The notes under the pieces: generated by a model | What the model saw: the letters and a program-made list of their open reading frames with translations, nothing else | What the model was told of the DNA's origin: nothing | The model's database searches: none | Source of the DNA: JAIQFL01 sp035295745 | GTDB taxonomy: Bacteria; Acidobacteriota; Terriglobia; Bryobacterales; Bryobacteraceae | Assembly: GCA_035295745.1 (NCBI GenBank) | Contig: DATGIL010000103.1 | Span: 1 to 29,658 of the forward strand | Direction: 5' to 3' | Length of the DNA stretch: 29,658 bases | Part shown: one piece after another, positions 6,645 through 15,565 of the stretch | How positions within the stretch are numbered: position 1 is the stretch's first letter | Layout: every line of letters starts with the position of its first letter | Translations under genes and position numbers: made by a program

Positions 6645-7488
6645 CCTTTTCCTCGTGATCATCCTTGGTGTGAAGGCGATGGCACAGGCGCCGTATCCGA
6701 TGCCGGGGCGGATGGTGGATGCGGGAGGATATCGGGTCCATCTTCACTGTACTGGCCAGGGGAGTCCCACCGTGATGATCGCGGGCGCCGGATTTTCGTT
6801 CGATTGGGCACTCGTGCAGCCGGAGGCCGCCAAGTTCACACACGTGTGCACTTATGATCCGGCCGGGATGGCGTGGAGCGAACCCGGCCCGTCCTTCTCC
6901 TGCCCCACGAGAGTGGACGAACTGCACAACCTGGTACGCAATGCCAAACTCGACGGTCCGTACGTACTGGTTGGATTGTCAGTGGGCGCCCTGGTGGCGA
7001 GGTATTATGCGGCTCGTTTTCCGGACGAGGTGGCCGGAATGGTGATCGTGGATCATGCCTTCACCAACCCGGGAGGAGCGCGTCCAGCCGACACCTCTGG
7101 TCCGGCCGTCGTGCAACAGACTCCGATTGTGATTACGGTGGAGGACAGCTCGCAGTTCCGAAATCTTCCGGAGCAGGCACAGAGGCTCCATCGCTGGGCG
7201 GACTCGCTCCATCCATCTCTGCCGACTGTCGAAATGGCGGACCAGTGCATGGCGGCGCTGAAAGCTGAGGAGCATGGACCGAATCCGCTCGGCGACAAGC
7301 CGCTGGTGGTCATCAGCACCGGAAATCAGAATCGTAACTACAAGAAACTGCAGACGGAACTACTCACGCTCTCGACGCGCAGCGAGCAACTCCTGGCAAC
7401 TCACAGCTTTCACGCGGTGGAGATCGACGAGCCGGAAATGGTGGTTCAGGGGATCGAGCAGGTAGTCGATTTAGTGCGACGGCACTGA
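6631..7488 (+). CDS. Exported alpha/beta-hydrolase
   Basis: The alpha/beta-hydrolase fold has its nucleophile elbow at LVGLSVGALVARYYA (GxSxG; Ser117 counted from GTG 6631) and a C-terminal catalytic His in THSFHAVEID (His258 or His261). The early HLHCTGQGSPTVMIAGAG supplies the oxyanion-side loop. The substrate is unknown; esterase or lactonase activity is typical. The start is uncertain. GTG 6631 gives a good signal peptide (MFAPRLFLVIILGVKAMAQA, cleavage after AQA). ATG 6679 would give a leaderless cytoplasmic form, and the frame is open back to 6427. The GTG lies inside REP-like repeat copy 3, so the repeat seems to have replaced the original 5' end. No clear ribosome site is present at any candidate start. 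Confidence 0.8.
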   Translation: MFAPRLFLVIILGVKAMAQAPYPMPGRMVDAGGYRVHLHCTGQGSPTVMIAGAGFSFDWALVQPEAAKFTHVCTYDPAGMAWSEPGPSFSCPTRVDELHNLVRNAKLDGPYVLVGLSVGALVARYYAARFPDEVAGMVIVDHAFTNPGGARPADTSGPAVVQQTPIVITVEDSSQFRNLPEQAQRLHRWADSLHPSLPTVEMADQCMAALKAEEHGPNPLGDKPLVVISTGNQNRNYKKLQTELLTLSTRSEQLLATHSFHAVEIDEPEMVVQGIEQVVDLVRRH

Positions 7489-7541
7489 TCGTGCACGGAG
7501 GTCTGTGCGAATGCATGGAACCTGCCCGCGACTGCGCGCGT

Positions 7542-7550
7542 TGGTAGAAT
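7542..7550 (+). promoter_or_regulatory. Possible extended -10 promoter of the FHA/PP2C/kinase/SEDS-PBP operon
   Basis: TGGTAGAAT (TG-N-TAGAAT, five of six matches to the -10 consensus) lies 17 bases before the ATG at 7567. The transcript would have a leader of only about 10 bases. No convincing -35 box or ribosome site is seen, so translation may be leaderless-like. Confidence 0.3.
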
Positions 7551-7566
7551 CGAATAGGTTTCCCCT

Positions 7567-8562
7567 ATGGACCGTGCTGCATCACCTAACCCCGCCACGG
7601 CGCGTGAGATCATCCTCGAGATTGTTCGCAACATGAAGGAAGGGCTGGAGCCGCTGCACTACTCCACATTGGCTCCGGCAATCTATCACGTCTATCTCCA
7701 TCCGGATGACATGGACCGCCTGCGGGGTATCGTACCGCGCATCGTGGAAGAGGCGCGGCGCGCCTTGGATGAGGAACTGGACAACCTGAATCGCGGATCG
7801 CTGGTGGGCCGCCTGAAGCTTTCTCGCAAGGCTGAGCCGAAGATCACCGCGCCGGACGGCGGCTGGCAGGTTCGCATTCTGGAGAATACGGATGACGACA
7901 CGCAAGCCGGCGACATCGTGATTTACTCCGAGCTGGCACTGCCCGCCAAACCGGATTTCGGCGCGGGAAGCATGACGAAGAAGATCGCCACACGTCGTAT
8001 GGGTGGGACGCAGTCGAGTTCCCATAGTTACCAGGAAAGCCATGAGAAGCCGAAAAGCTTGCCGCTGGGCACAGTGCCCCCTGCCAGTGTGCAAATGTCA
8101 TCGGCGACCAGTGTGGCCGCCAGTTCGGCAGGAGGGGTCGCGAAGGGCGCGGGGCATGAGAAGCCAGTGAGTGCGGCAGCGAAGCCGCAAGTCGATCCCG
8201 GAGCGTTTGCGGTGCTGGAATACGAGGATGGCGGCGACCGTAAGACCTACCAGATGACCAAAGAACAGATCGTGGTAGGCCGGGGCGGACGCGACTACTG
8301 GACCGATTTGAAGCTCGACACGCTGCCGGACGTGTCGCGCGAGCATTTTCGCTTGCGCCGCGACCCGGAGAGCGGCAAGTTCTTTCTCAAAGATCTGAGC
8401 CGGTTGGGGACCACCATCAACGGCCAAAAAGCACCCTCGAGCATCGAATATGTAGGGGGTGAGAAGCGCGACCGGAACGTCGAGGTGCCGGTCCCGGAGA
8501 CAGCGCGGATCGGGCTCGCGGAGGTCCTTTACCTCGAATTCCGAAGCATTCCGAATGGTTAA
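7567..8562 (+). CDS. FHA-domain protein with FhaA-like N-terminal domain (first of two)
   Basis: The product has 331 residues and is cytoplasmic. Residues about 1-120 resemble the N-terminal domain of actinobacterial FhaA (EPLHYSTLAPAIYHVYLHPDD...). A low-complexity Ser/Ala/Gly linker follows (about 140-215), then a C-terminal FHA domain with phosphothreonine-binding landmarks: Arg239 in VVGRGG, Ser257 and His260 in SREHF, and Asn285 in TTINGQ. FHA domains recruit proteins phosphorylated by PknB-like kinases. The gene starts a run of overlapping genes and overlaps the phosphatase by 8 bases, so it is probably the reader of the kinase encoded two genes downstream. The linker contains several Thr residues that could be kinase targets. 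Confidence 0.88.
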   Translation: MDRAASPNPATAREIILEIVRNMKEGLEPLHYSTLAPAIYHVYLHPDDMDRLRGIVPRIVEEARRALDEELDNLNRGSLVGRLKLSRKAEPKITAPDGGWQVRILENTDDDTQAGDIVIYSELALPAKPDFGAGSMTKKIATRRMGGTQSSSHSYQESHEKPKSLPLGTVPPASVQMSSATSVAASSAGGVAKGAGHEKPVSAAAKPQVDPGAFAVLEYEDGGDRKTYQMTKEQIVVGRGGRDYWTDLKLDTLPDVSREHFRLRRDPESGKFFLKDLSRLGTTINGQKAPSSIEYVGGEKRDRNVEVPVPETARIGLAEVLYLEFRSIPNG

Positions 8563-10129
8563 GGCCAAAGTGATCTGCGCGGGTGACAGCGATCCCGGCC
8601 GGGTGCGCCGCAATAACGAAGATGCGTGGCACATGGACGGGGAGCGCGGTATTTTCCTTGTCGTAGACGGCATTGGCGGGCAAGCCGCCGGGGAAAAGGC
8701 AGCGGAGATTGCGGTGGGCCTGGTCCGCGCGCGTCTGGAACGCCAGACGGGCACGACTGAGCAGCGGATCCGCGAGGCCATTGCCGTCGCCAACAACGAG
8801 ATTTTCCGCGCGGCCCAGGACAATCCGGAGTGGGAAGGCATGGCGTGCGTGCTCACCACGGCGGTGCTGGATAACGGCTCGGCGGTGGTGGGCCATGTGG
8901 GCGATTCGCGGTTGTACCAGATCCGCAACGGCGAAATCCGCAAGATCACGCACGATCATTCGCCGGTGGGCGAGCGCGAGGACAGCCAGGAGTTGACCGA
9001 AGCCGAGGCGATGCGCCATCCGCGGCGAAACGAAGTGTTCCGCGACGTGGGGTCGGCGGAGCATCAGCCGGACGATCCGGATTTCATCGAGATCAGGCGG
9101 ATTCCTTTCGACCCCGACAGCGCGCTGCTCTTGTGCAGCGACGGTCTGAGCGATCAGGTGACATCGGCGGAGATCATCGCCGCCGTGGAACGCAACGCGG
9201 GAAATCCGCAAAGGGCGGTCCGCGAGTTGATCGACGCAGCAAATCGCGCCGGCGGCAAAGATAACGTCACGGTTTTGATCGCAGAGGGCGAGCAGTTTAA
9301 AGCAGCGCACCCCGCGAGTACCGCGCCGGCTGAAGTGCCACAGCGTTCCAGCCGCTTTGTCCCAGGGTTGCTGATCGGTGTACTGGCAGGATTGCTGGCC
9401 GGCGCAGCGGGTGGTTGGTTCGCCCGGAATTTATTGCTGCCGCCGCCGAAAGCGCCGCCGGCCCCTCGAGTCCTGGCGGTGGGAGGCCAGTACGGTACCA
9501 TCGCATCGGCTATCGCCGATGCGCGATCCGGTGATACCGTGGAAGTTCCGATTGGAGAGTACCGCGAGCAATTGACGCTCAAGAGCGGCGTGAATCTGCG
9601 CAGCCAGGTTCCGCGCGAAGCCATCCTGCGTGCGATGCCGCAAGGCGCGGGTCCAGCGATCTTTGGCGAGAGCGTAAAGAATATTCGGATTAACGGATTT
9701 TTAATCCAGGGCGACGAAAAAGCGACTCTGACGGCGGGAATCGTCCTGAAGGACTCGGACGTCGAATTAGATGAGATGGAAGTCTCGGGCGCAGGCACGG
9801 GGATCGAGATTCGCGGAACCAGCAATGTGGTGCTGTCGAGCAGCTCGATTCACGATTGTCTGCACGAAGGTGTGTTGATTGTGGGGGCGGCCAAGCCCTG
9901 GATTTCGCATAACTCCTTTCAGCGGAATCTGGGTGTCGCTCTGGCCGCGCGCGAAGGTGCCCGGCCCTCGTTGATCGGTAACGTTTTCGACAAGAATGCG
10001 CTGGAGCTTCCGGCGGAGATGATGGATGTGGTGAAGTCCAAGAACTTCCTTTTGGATGTGAAGCCGCGGCCTCCGGCAGCCAATCGACCCCCGCATCTGG
10101 GCGCTCCTTCTGAGGGTAAGAAGCAATGA
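8555..10129 (+). CDS. Membrane PP2C-type Ser/Thr phosphatase with extracytoplasmic beta-helix domain
   Basis: The product has 524 residues. Residues 1-245 form a PPM/PP2C phosphatase with the metal-binding motifs RRNNEDAW (Asp23), VVDGIGG (Asp38), GHVGDSRLY, LLLCSDGLSD and GGKDNVTVLI. After a short linker there is one membrane segment (about 268-291, GLLIGVLAGLLAGAAGGWFA), a Pro-rich stretch, and a domain of about 205 residues starting GGQYGTIASAIADARSGDTV. Its short repeating strands (ITINGFLIQ-, VVLSSSSIHD-, PWISHNSFQ-like turns) look like a right-handed parallel beta-helix of the NosD/pectate-lyase type. With the catalytic domain inside, the helix faces the periplasm. Actinobacterial PstP shares the inside/TM arrangement but not this domain. 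The start overlaps the FHA gene by 8 bases and the stop overlaps the kinase ATG (ATGA). Confidence 0.93.
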   Translation: MVKAKVICAGDSDPGRVRRNNEDAWHMDGERGIFLVVDGIGGQAAGEKAAEIAVGLVRARLERQTGTTEQRIREAIAVANNEIFRAAQDNPEWEGMACVLTTAVLDNGSAVVGHVGDSRLYQIRNGEIRKITHDHSPVGEREDSQELTEAEAMRHPRRNEVFRDVGSAEHQPDDPDFIEIRRIPFDPDSALLLCSDGLSDQVTSAEIIAAVERNAGNPQRAVRELIDAANRAGGKDNVTVLIAEGEQFKAAHPASTAPAEVPQRSSRFVPGLLIGVLAGLLAGAAGGWFARNLLLPPPKAPPAPRVLAVGGQYGTIASAIADARSGDTVEVPIGEYREQLTLKSGVNLRSQVPREAILRAMPQGAGPAIFGESVKNIRINGFLIQGDEKATLTAGIVLKDSDVELDEMEVSGAGTGIEIRGTSNVVLSSSSIHDCLHEGVLIVGAAKPWISHNSFQRNLGVALAAREGARPSLIGNVFDKNALELPAEMMDVVKSKNFLLDVKPRPPAANRPPHLGAPSEGKKQ

Positions 10130-12315
10130 TCGCGCCAGCCAGTCGTAAGGTTGGAAAGTACGAGATCGTCCGGAAGCTTGGCCGTGGCGGAATGGCCGAT
10201 GTATACCTGGCGACCGATACCAAGCTGGGCCACACGTTGGCGCTGAAGCTCATCGAACACGCGAATGACCAGGATACTTGCGATGCGATTGAAGCCGAGC
10301 GTCGCGGGTCGGTTTTGCAGGCACATCTTGCAGCAGTGGATCACCACGTGGCGCAGATCTACGACTCGGGCGACGAAAGCGGGTTCTTCTTCGTCGCCAT
10401 GGAGTACGTGGATGGTCAGGATCTCTCGGAGTTGATGAAACGCGGCCCGCTCATGCAGGAGTTCGCGGTGGAAGTCGCCGTGTCGGTCGCGCAGACGCTG
10501 GAGAACGCGCACGATCTGCAGGTGGAACTGGGCGGCAAGGAGTTTCACGGGATCGTACACGGTGACATCAAACCGAAGAATATCCGGGTAGATTCGCATG
10601 GCCGCGTGCGCGTGCTGGATTTCGGAATCGCCAAGGCTCTCTCGTTGTCGCGCCGCCTGACGCACAACGATTTTGGCAGTGTCGGCTACGGCTCGCCGGA
10701 GCGGCTGGAATCTGGGGAAGTCAACGAGCAGTCGGATTTGTGGTCGCTGGCGGTGATGCTGTACGAGATGGTGACGGGCTTGCAGCCCTATCAGGCGGCG
10801 AGCACAGAACTGCTCGATCGCATGATTCGTTCGCGCATCCCTCCGCCTCCGGCGCCGGATCCCTGTCCGAAGCCTTTGCGCCGAATTCTGGTGAAAGCGA
10901 TGGCTCCCAAGGCCGCCGATCGTTACCCGTCGGCGCGCGAGTTTCGCGAAGATCTGCAGGCATTCCTGGCGGGCCAACCGGTGCAGGCGATTTTAGAGGG
11001 ATTCGATGTGACGCGGCGATCGGCCGCTCCTGCGAAGGTGGAGCCCGTCACGGAACCGGCTGCGCCTCCGGTAGCAGAACCGCCTGAGCCGCCGACTGTC
11101 GAGACGAAAGTCCGCCCCATCGTGATGCCCGCGGCAGTGGTGAGTCCTACCGTGGTGGGCGACGACACGTGCAAGACTACTCTGGACGACGAGACCAGGC
11201 GAACGGCGCCTGACGACCGAACCCGCCGGACCGACCGCGTCGTGGACGATCCGGGGGGCGACACGCGTAAGGCCAAGGTGGTCTTGGGCGATCAGAAAGC
11301 GCGCACCTCGCAACAGGTATTGGCTTGGGCGACCGGCTCGCTCTGGCGGCGGCGGGCACTGACCGCTCTGGCCGTGCTGGTAGTCGTCTCATTGATCTGG
11401 GCGTTGGCATCGGCGATTGGGCTGTACCTGCGCGGCGCACAACTCGAGCAGGAGATTGCCAAGGAGCAGTTGATCGATCCGAATGCAATCTGGCAGGAGT
11501 GGTCGGAAGTTTCGGACGGCAATCCTACCTCATGGTTATTGCGCGGCGCCCGGAAGGCAGTGGAGCAGAGGCTGGTTGCCGCGGCGGATCGCGTGATTGA
11601 CGCTTTCCGCAGTGACTCGTTCATGCCGGAGAGCAGTTGGAAGAACGCGCAACTCGATCTACAGCGGGTTCTGTCGCTCGATCCCGACAATACGGTGCGT
11701 GGCAAACTTCGCCTGACTGAAGGATATCTGGCATGGCTGGCGAGCCGGCATGAGCGCAAGGGACCGGTGCTTCTGGCCGATCTGAATCAGTCGGAGGCAA
11801 AGTTTACGGAGGCCGCGCTGTTGATGCCGAAATCGCCCGATCCCGAGTTGGGGTTGGCGCAAGTCTACGTGTACGGCTTCAGCGATATCGACAAGGCGGA
11901 CCGGGCGCTGCAAGAGGCCGAGCATCGCGGATATCACATCGGGAATCGTGAGAACGCGTTTCTGGCGGACGGCTATCGCGATCGTGGGGAACGGCTGCGG
12001 GATTCGGCGCACAATATGCGCGGGTTGCCGCAGGAGAAGGATCTGCTGGAGCGCGCCAGGGAAGATTACGGGCGGGCCATCCAACTTTATCAGGCCATTA
12101 TTCCCTATGCCAAGGCGAGCGACAACATCCTGAAGGTTCAAGCGCGCCTGGATGAGGTCAGTGAGAGAATTCAGGAGTTGGACTTTCAGTTGGAGCCGGG
12201 TCTGCCGCACGCGGCGAAAGGACAACAGCCCAACAACGGGCGCAGCAAGGTGCCGGGATGGCTGTCTGCCATTTTGAGAGGGATATGGGCATCGCGCCAG
12301 CAAAAGCAGCAGTAA
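10126..12315 (+). CDS. Membrane Ser/Thr protein kinase (PknB-like) with helical extracytoplasmic domain
   Basis: The product has 729 residues. Residues about 9-280 are a Hanks-type kinase: glycine loop LGRGGMADVYLA, Lys41 in LALKLI, catalytic loop HGDIKPKNI (Asp147, Lys149, Asn152), DFG at 165-167 and an SPE motif. The catalytic loop has HGD rather than HRD, a non-RD kinase. Next come a Pro/Val-rich linker and a Thr/Arg/Asp-rich juxtamembrane stretch (about 345-385, many Thr) that may be autophosphorylated. One membrane helix follows (about 411-435), then about 295 residues of mainly helical, TPR-like sequence with no PASTA repeats. It overlaps the phosphatase by 4 bases and precedes the SEDS-PBP gene by 25. 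The natural assumption is that it phosphorylates that synthase or its FHA partners. Confidence 0.94.
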   Translation: MIAPASRKVGKYEIVRKLGRGGMADVYLATDTKLGHTLALKLIEHANDQDTCDAIEAERRGSVLQAHLAAVDHHVAQIYDSGDESGFFFVAMEYVDGQDLSELMKRGPLMQEFAVEVAVSVAQTLENAHDLQVELGGKEFHGIVHGDIKPKNIRVDSHGRVRVLDFGIAKALSLSRRLTHNDFGSVGYGSPERLESGEVNEQSDLWSLAVMLYEMVTGLQPYQAASTELLDRMIRSRIPPPPAPDPCPKPLRRILVKAMAPKAADRYPSAREFREDLQAFLAGQPVQAILEGFDVTRRSAAPAKVEPVTEPAAPPVAEPPEPPTVETKVRPIVMPAAVVSPTVVGDDTCKTTLDDETRRTAPDDRTRRTDRVVDDPGGDTRKAKVVLGDQKARTSQQVLAWATGSLWRRRALTALAVLVVVSLIWALASAIGLYLRGAQLEQEIAKEQLIDPNAIWQEWSEVSDGNPTSWLLRGARKAVEQRLVAAADRVIDAFRSDSFMPESSWKNAQLDLQRVLSLDPDNTVRGKLRLTEGYLAWLASRHERKGPVLLADLNQSEAKFTEAALLMPKSPDPELGLAQVYVYGFSDIDKADRALQEAEHRGYHIGNRENAFLADGYRDRGERLRDSAHNMRGLPQEKDLLERAREDYGRAIQLYQAIIPYAKASDNILKVQARLDEVSERIQELDFQLEPGLPHAAKGQQPNNGRSKVPGWLSAILRGIWASRQQKQQ

Positions 12316-12340
12316 TCCGGAGCAGCGATCCAATCAACCC

Positions 12341-15300
12341 ATGGCCGTCACTCGCAGTAGGGCTGTAGAGCGCGAAGAGGTTCGCCGCGTACCGGGACAG
12401 GGGTCCGGCTGGCGAACGCGCGAACTGGCATTGCTGCTGGTAGCGGGTATGGTTGCGGCCTTTTGCCTCTTGCAGGTGTACCGCGGCAAGTCCGCGGACC
12501 TGGTAGCGATGGAGCAGGAGCTTGCGGCGAAGAAGCTTCTGAATTTGAATGCGCTCTCCACGCGCGAAGACCTGCTGCCGTTCCTGGACGCGATTCCGGC
12601 GGCAGATCGCGCCGCGAAGGCCGAGAGGATCTACGCGCTTTCCGGTAAGTTCTCGAACGTGGGCCGCATTCGCGCGCTGATGACGGGCGATCAGTTTCGC
12701 GAATTGAAGCCGCTCTTCGTGGTGCGGCAGCCGGGACAGTTTCGCAAGGCGTTTTTTCTGTGGTCGATTGCGTTCTTCGCGATTTTCCTGGCGACGCATC
12801 TGTGGTGGAGCGCCCGCAAATTCCGTGGGGACCAGACGCTGCTGCCGGTGGTCCTGTTGCTGAGCGGCCTCGGGCTCACGCTGATGATCAGCTTGCGCGA
12901 TCCGCTCCGCGACAACCTCATCTTCGTGGATTTCGCGCAGGGCGTAGTGGTGGGCGGCCTGCTGTTGGCTGGCCTGAGCGGCGTCAACTTCGAGCACCTC
13001 TTCGATAAGTCCAGTTTCGTCCCGCTGCTCGGAAGTTGCGTGCTTTCCGTGCTGCTGATCGTATTCGGACGCGGGCCCGGGACGAGCGACGCCAAGGTCA
13101 ATCTGTTCGGTTTCCAGCCGGTGGAGTTGATCCGCATCCTGCTGGTGTTCTTCCTGGCCGGCTACTTCGCACGCCGCTGGGACATTCTGCGGCATGTTCG
13201 CGAGACCCGCACGCGGTTGGCTCTGCTGACGAAATATTTCGACATTCCGCCGGTGGAGTACACGCTGCCGGCGCTGGTCTCCGTGGCGCTCTCATTGCTG
13301 TTTTTCTTCTTGCAGAAGGATTTGGGTCCCGCCCTTTGCTTTGCCTGCCTCTTCCTGGTGCTCTACGGTATGGCGCGACGCAGCGCGGCGGTTCCGGTGG
13401 CGGGGCTGGCCCTCATGGGCGGCGGTCTGATCTTCGGATACCTCGTGGGTGTGCCGCATACGGTGAGAGAACGCGTCTCCATGTGGCTTTCCCCGTGGGA
13501 TAACTATATTCACGGTGGCGATCAACTGGCGCACTCGCTGTGGGCGTTTGCGACTGGCGGACTGAGCGGCATGGGAATCGGGCGGGGCGATCCGCAACTG
13601 GTGCCCGCCGCGCACACCGACCTGATTCTCTCGGCCTTGGGCGAAGAGTTCGGATTCATCGGAGTGGCGTTGGTCTTCGCTCTGTTTGCGTGGATCGTCT
13701 ACCGCTCGTTTCGCATCTCGGAGCGGGCACGTACCGACTACGAGTTCTTCCTGGCGGCGGGTATGGCCGCCGCGACTGCCCTCCAGATCCTGCTGATTTC
13801 GGGCGGCGCGCTGGGTGTGACTCCGCTCTCCGGTGTCGTCACGCCATTTCTGAGTTACGGCCGGACTTCGATGATCGCGAACTTCGTGGTGATCGCGATC
13901 GTGCTCTCGATCTCGGCTCGCGGGGAGACAAAGGCGTCCGCGGAGCCCAGGATTCCTGTGCCGATGAAGGCGATCGGAGCGGTGTTTGGAATCGCCGGTG
14001 CGCTGGTCGTGGTGAAGGCGGGATACACGCAGGTGGTGCACAGCGCGGCGATCATGGGGGCGGGGACGCTGGTCACGCAGGCCGATGGCGCGCGCCGCTA
14101 CCAGTACAATCCGCGCCTCATGGAGATCATGCGCGAGATTCCCAAAGGCACAATCTACGATCGCAATGGCCTGCCGCTCGCCACCAGCAATTGGGACGAG
14201 TTGGAGAAGCATCGCGCCGATTATCAGCAACTCGGAATCGATATCGATCGCGCTTGCCCGAAGAACGAGAGCCGGCATTATCCGCTCGGCGGACTCACTT
14301 TCGACCTGCTGGGCGACCTGCGGACCCGCACTCGCTGGGCCGCGAGCAACACCTCCTATATCGAGCGCGATTTGGCACGCCGTCTGCGCGGATACGACGA
14401 CCGGCCGACGCTCGAAGAGGTCGTCGATCCCAAGGGCAAAACCGAGCGCGTGATCCGTTACGACTATCGCGAACTGGTTCCGCTGTTGCGACACCGCTAC
14501 GAACCGCAGAATCCGGAAGTGCGCGCCGTGCTCGACCGGCCGCGCGATGTGCGCACCTCGATCGACGCGCGGCTGCAGGTGAAGGTGTCGGAGATTCTGC
14601 GGACGCAGTTGAAGCAGGCGCAGCGGGACAAGGGCGCAGCGGTAGTGATGGACCCTTCGAACGGAGACCTGCTGGCGGCGGTGAGCTATCCGCTGCCTCC
14701 CGATGATCCGATTGCGGCGGAGCGCCAGGCTCCGGCGGATCCCGATCAGCCCAATCCCTATCTCGACCGCGCGCGCTATGGTCTCTATCCACCGGGTTCG
14801 ACTTTCAAGCTGGTGACCGCGATCGCGGCGCTGCGCAAGGATGCTTCGCTCGCGCATCGCACCTATGAATGCATCCGGCTGCCGGACGGACGGGTAGGGA
14901 ACTTCGTGAAGCACTCCAGCAAGCCGATTCGCGACGACATCCAGGATACCGAGCCGCACGGAACGCTCGACATGGGGCGTGCCATCGCGGTGTCGTGCAA
15001 TGCGTATTTCGCGCAGTTGGGCACGTATGACGTGGAGGCGGAACAGCTCTGGTCGACGGCGAATCTGCTGGGGGTTGCGACGGCATCTCCGAACACCTCG
15101 AAACAGTTGCAGAAATCGCTGCCACAGTCGTCGTATGGGCAGGGACAGGTGGTGGCGTCGCCCTTCCAGTTAGCCCGCGTCGCGGCGACGGTGGCAAATG
15201 GCGGCAACATGCCGCAGGGGCGGTGGGTCACCGACGAGAATAATACGCGCACGGGTTCGGCCGTCGGGGTGATGACGCCCGATGCGGCCCAGATGCTGGG

Positions 15301-15565
15301 ACAGTTCATGCGCGACGTGGTGACGGTGGGAACGGGCAAGCGCGCCTCAGCCAACGTTCCGGTTGCGGGAAAGACGGGCACAGCGGAACTGGCGGACTTG
15401 CCTTCCCACGCTTGGTTCGTAGGATTCGCGCCCTACGGGTCGGCATCGCAGAAGATCGCCTTCTCGATTCTGGTGGAGAATGGAGTGTACGGCGGCACGG
15501 CGGCGGCGCCGGCGGCAGCGCAGATTGTCAACGCCGCGGCGGCGCTGGGGTTGATCCATCCATGA
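12341..15565 (+). CDS. SEDS glycosyltransferase-class B PBP fusion (RodA/FtsW joined to PBP2-type transpeptidase)
   Basis: One 1074-residue chain carries both activities needed for peptidoglycan synthesis. An extra N-terminal helix (about 28-46) and a soluble stretch precede the multi-pass SEDS core (about 130-525), with the loop SPWDNYIHGGDQ (Asp387 at or near the catalytic Asp of SEDS glycosyltransferases) and GGLSGMGIG...HTDLILSALGEEFGFIG. A further helix (about 540-560) anchors the PBP. A pedestal region (GTIYDRNGLPLATS at about 606) leads to the transpeptidase with STFK (Ser820, Lys823), SCN (885-887) and KTGTAEL (1011-1013). All catalytic motifs are intact and no internal stop or frameshift is seen. 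RodA-PBP2 and FtsW-PBP3 are normally separate partners. Neighbouring kinase, phosphatase and FHA genes suggest control by phosphorylation. The ribosome site is weak (GGAG 18 bases upstream). Confidence 0.95.
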   Translation: MAVTRSRAVEREEVRRVPGQGSGWRTRELALLLVAGMVAAFCLLQVYRGKSADLVAMEQELAAKKLLNLNALSTREDLLPFLDAIPAADRAAKAERIYALSGKFSNVGRIRALMTGDQFRELKPLFVVRQPGQFRKAFFLWSIAFFAIFLATHLWWSARKFRGDQTLLPVVLLLSGLGLTLMISLRDPLRDNLIFVDFAQGVVVGGLLLAGLSGVNFEHLFDKSSFVPLLGSCVLSVLLIVFGRGPGTSDAKVNLFGFQPVELIRILLVFFLAGYFARRWDILRHVRETRTRLALLTKYFDIPPVEYTLPALVSVALSLLFFFLQKDLGPALCFACLFLVLYGMARRSAAVPVAGLALMGGGLIFGYLVGVPHTVRERVSMWLSPWDNYIHGGDQLAHSLWAFATGGLSGMGIGRGDPQLVPAAHTDLILSALGEEFGFIGVALVFALFAWIVYRSFRISERARTDYEFFLAAGMAAATALQILLISGGALGVTPLSGVVTPFLSYGRTSMIANFVVIAIVLSISARGETKASAEPRIPVPMKAIGAVFGIAGALVVVKAGYTQVVHSAAIMGAGTLVTQADGARRYQYNPRLMEIMREIPKGTIYDRNGLPLATSNWDELEKHRADYQQLGIDIDRACPKNESRHYPLGGLTFDLLGDLRTRTRWAASNTSYIERDLARRLRGYDDRPTLEEVVDPKGKTERVIRYDYRELVPLLRHRYEPQNPEVRAVLDRPRDVRTSIDARLQVKVSEILRTQLKQAQRDKGAAVVMDPSNGDLLAAVSYPLPPDDPIAAERQAPADPDQPNPYLDRARYGLYPPGSTFKLVTAIAALRKDASLAHRTYECIRLPDGRVGNFVKHSSKPIRDDIQDTEPHGTLDMGRAIAVSCNAYFAQLGTYDVEAEQLWSTANLLGVATASPNTSKQLQKSLPQSSYGQGQVVASPFQLARVAATVANGGNMPQGRWVTDENNTRTGSAVGVMTPDAAQMLGQFMRDVVTVGTGKRASANVPVAGKTGTAELADLPSHAWFVGFAPYGSASQKIAFSILVENGVYGGTAAAPAAAQIVNAAAALGLIHP

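Noticed and set aside
13292..14959. 555-codon minus-strand open frame
   Set aside because: Fully antisense to the SEDS-PBP gene. It is Arg/His-rich with no domain, typical of the complement of high-GC coding DNA. The same applies to 12158-13195 and 9919-10977.
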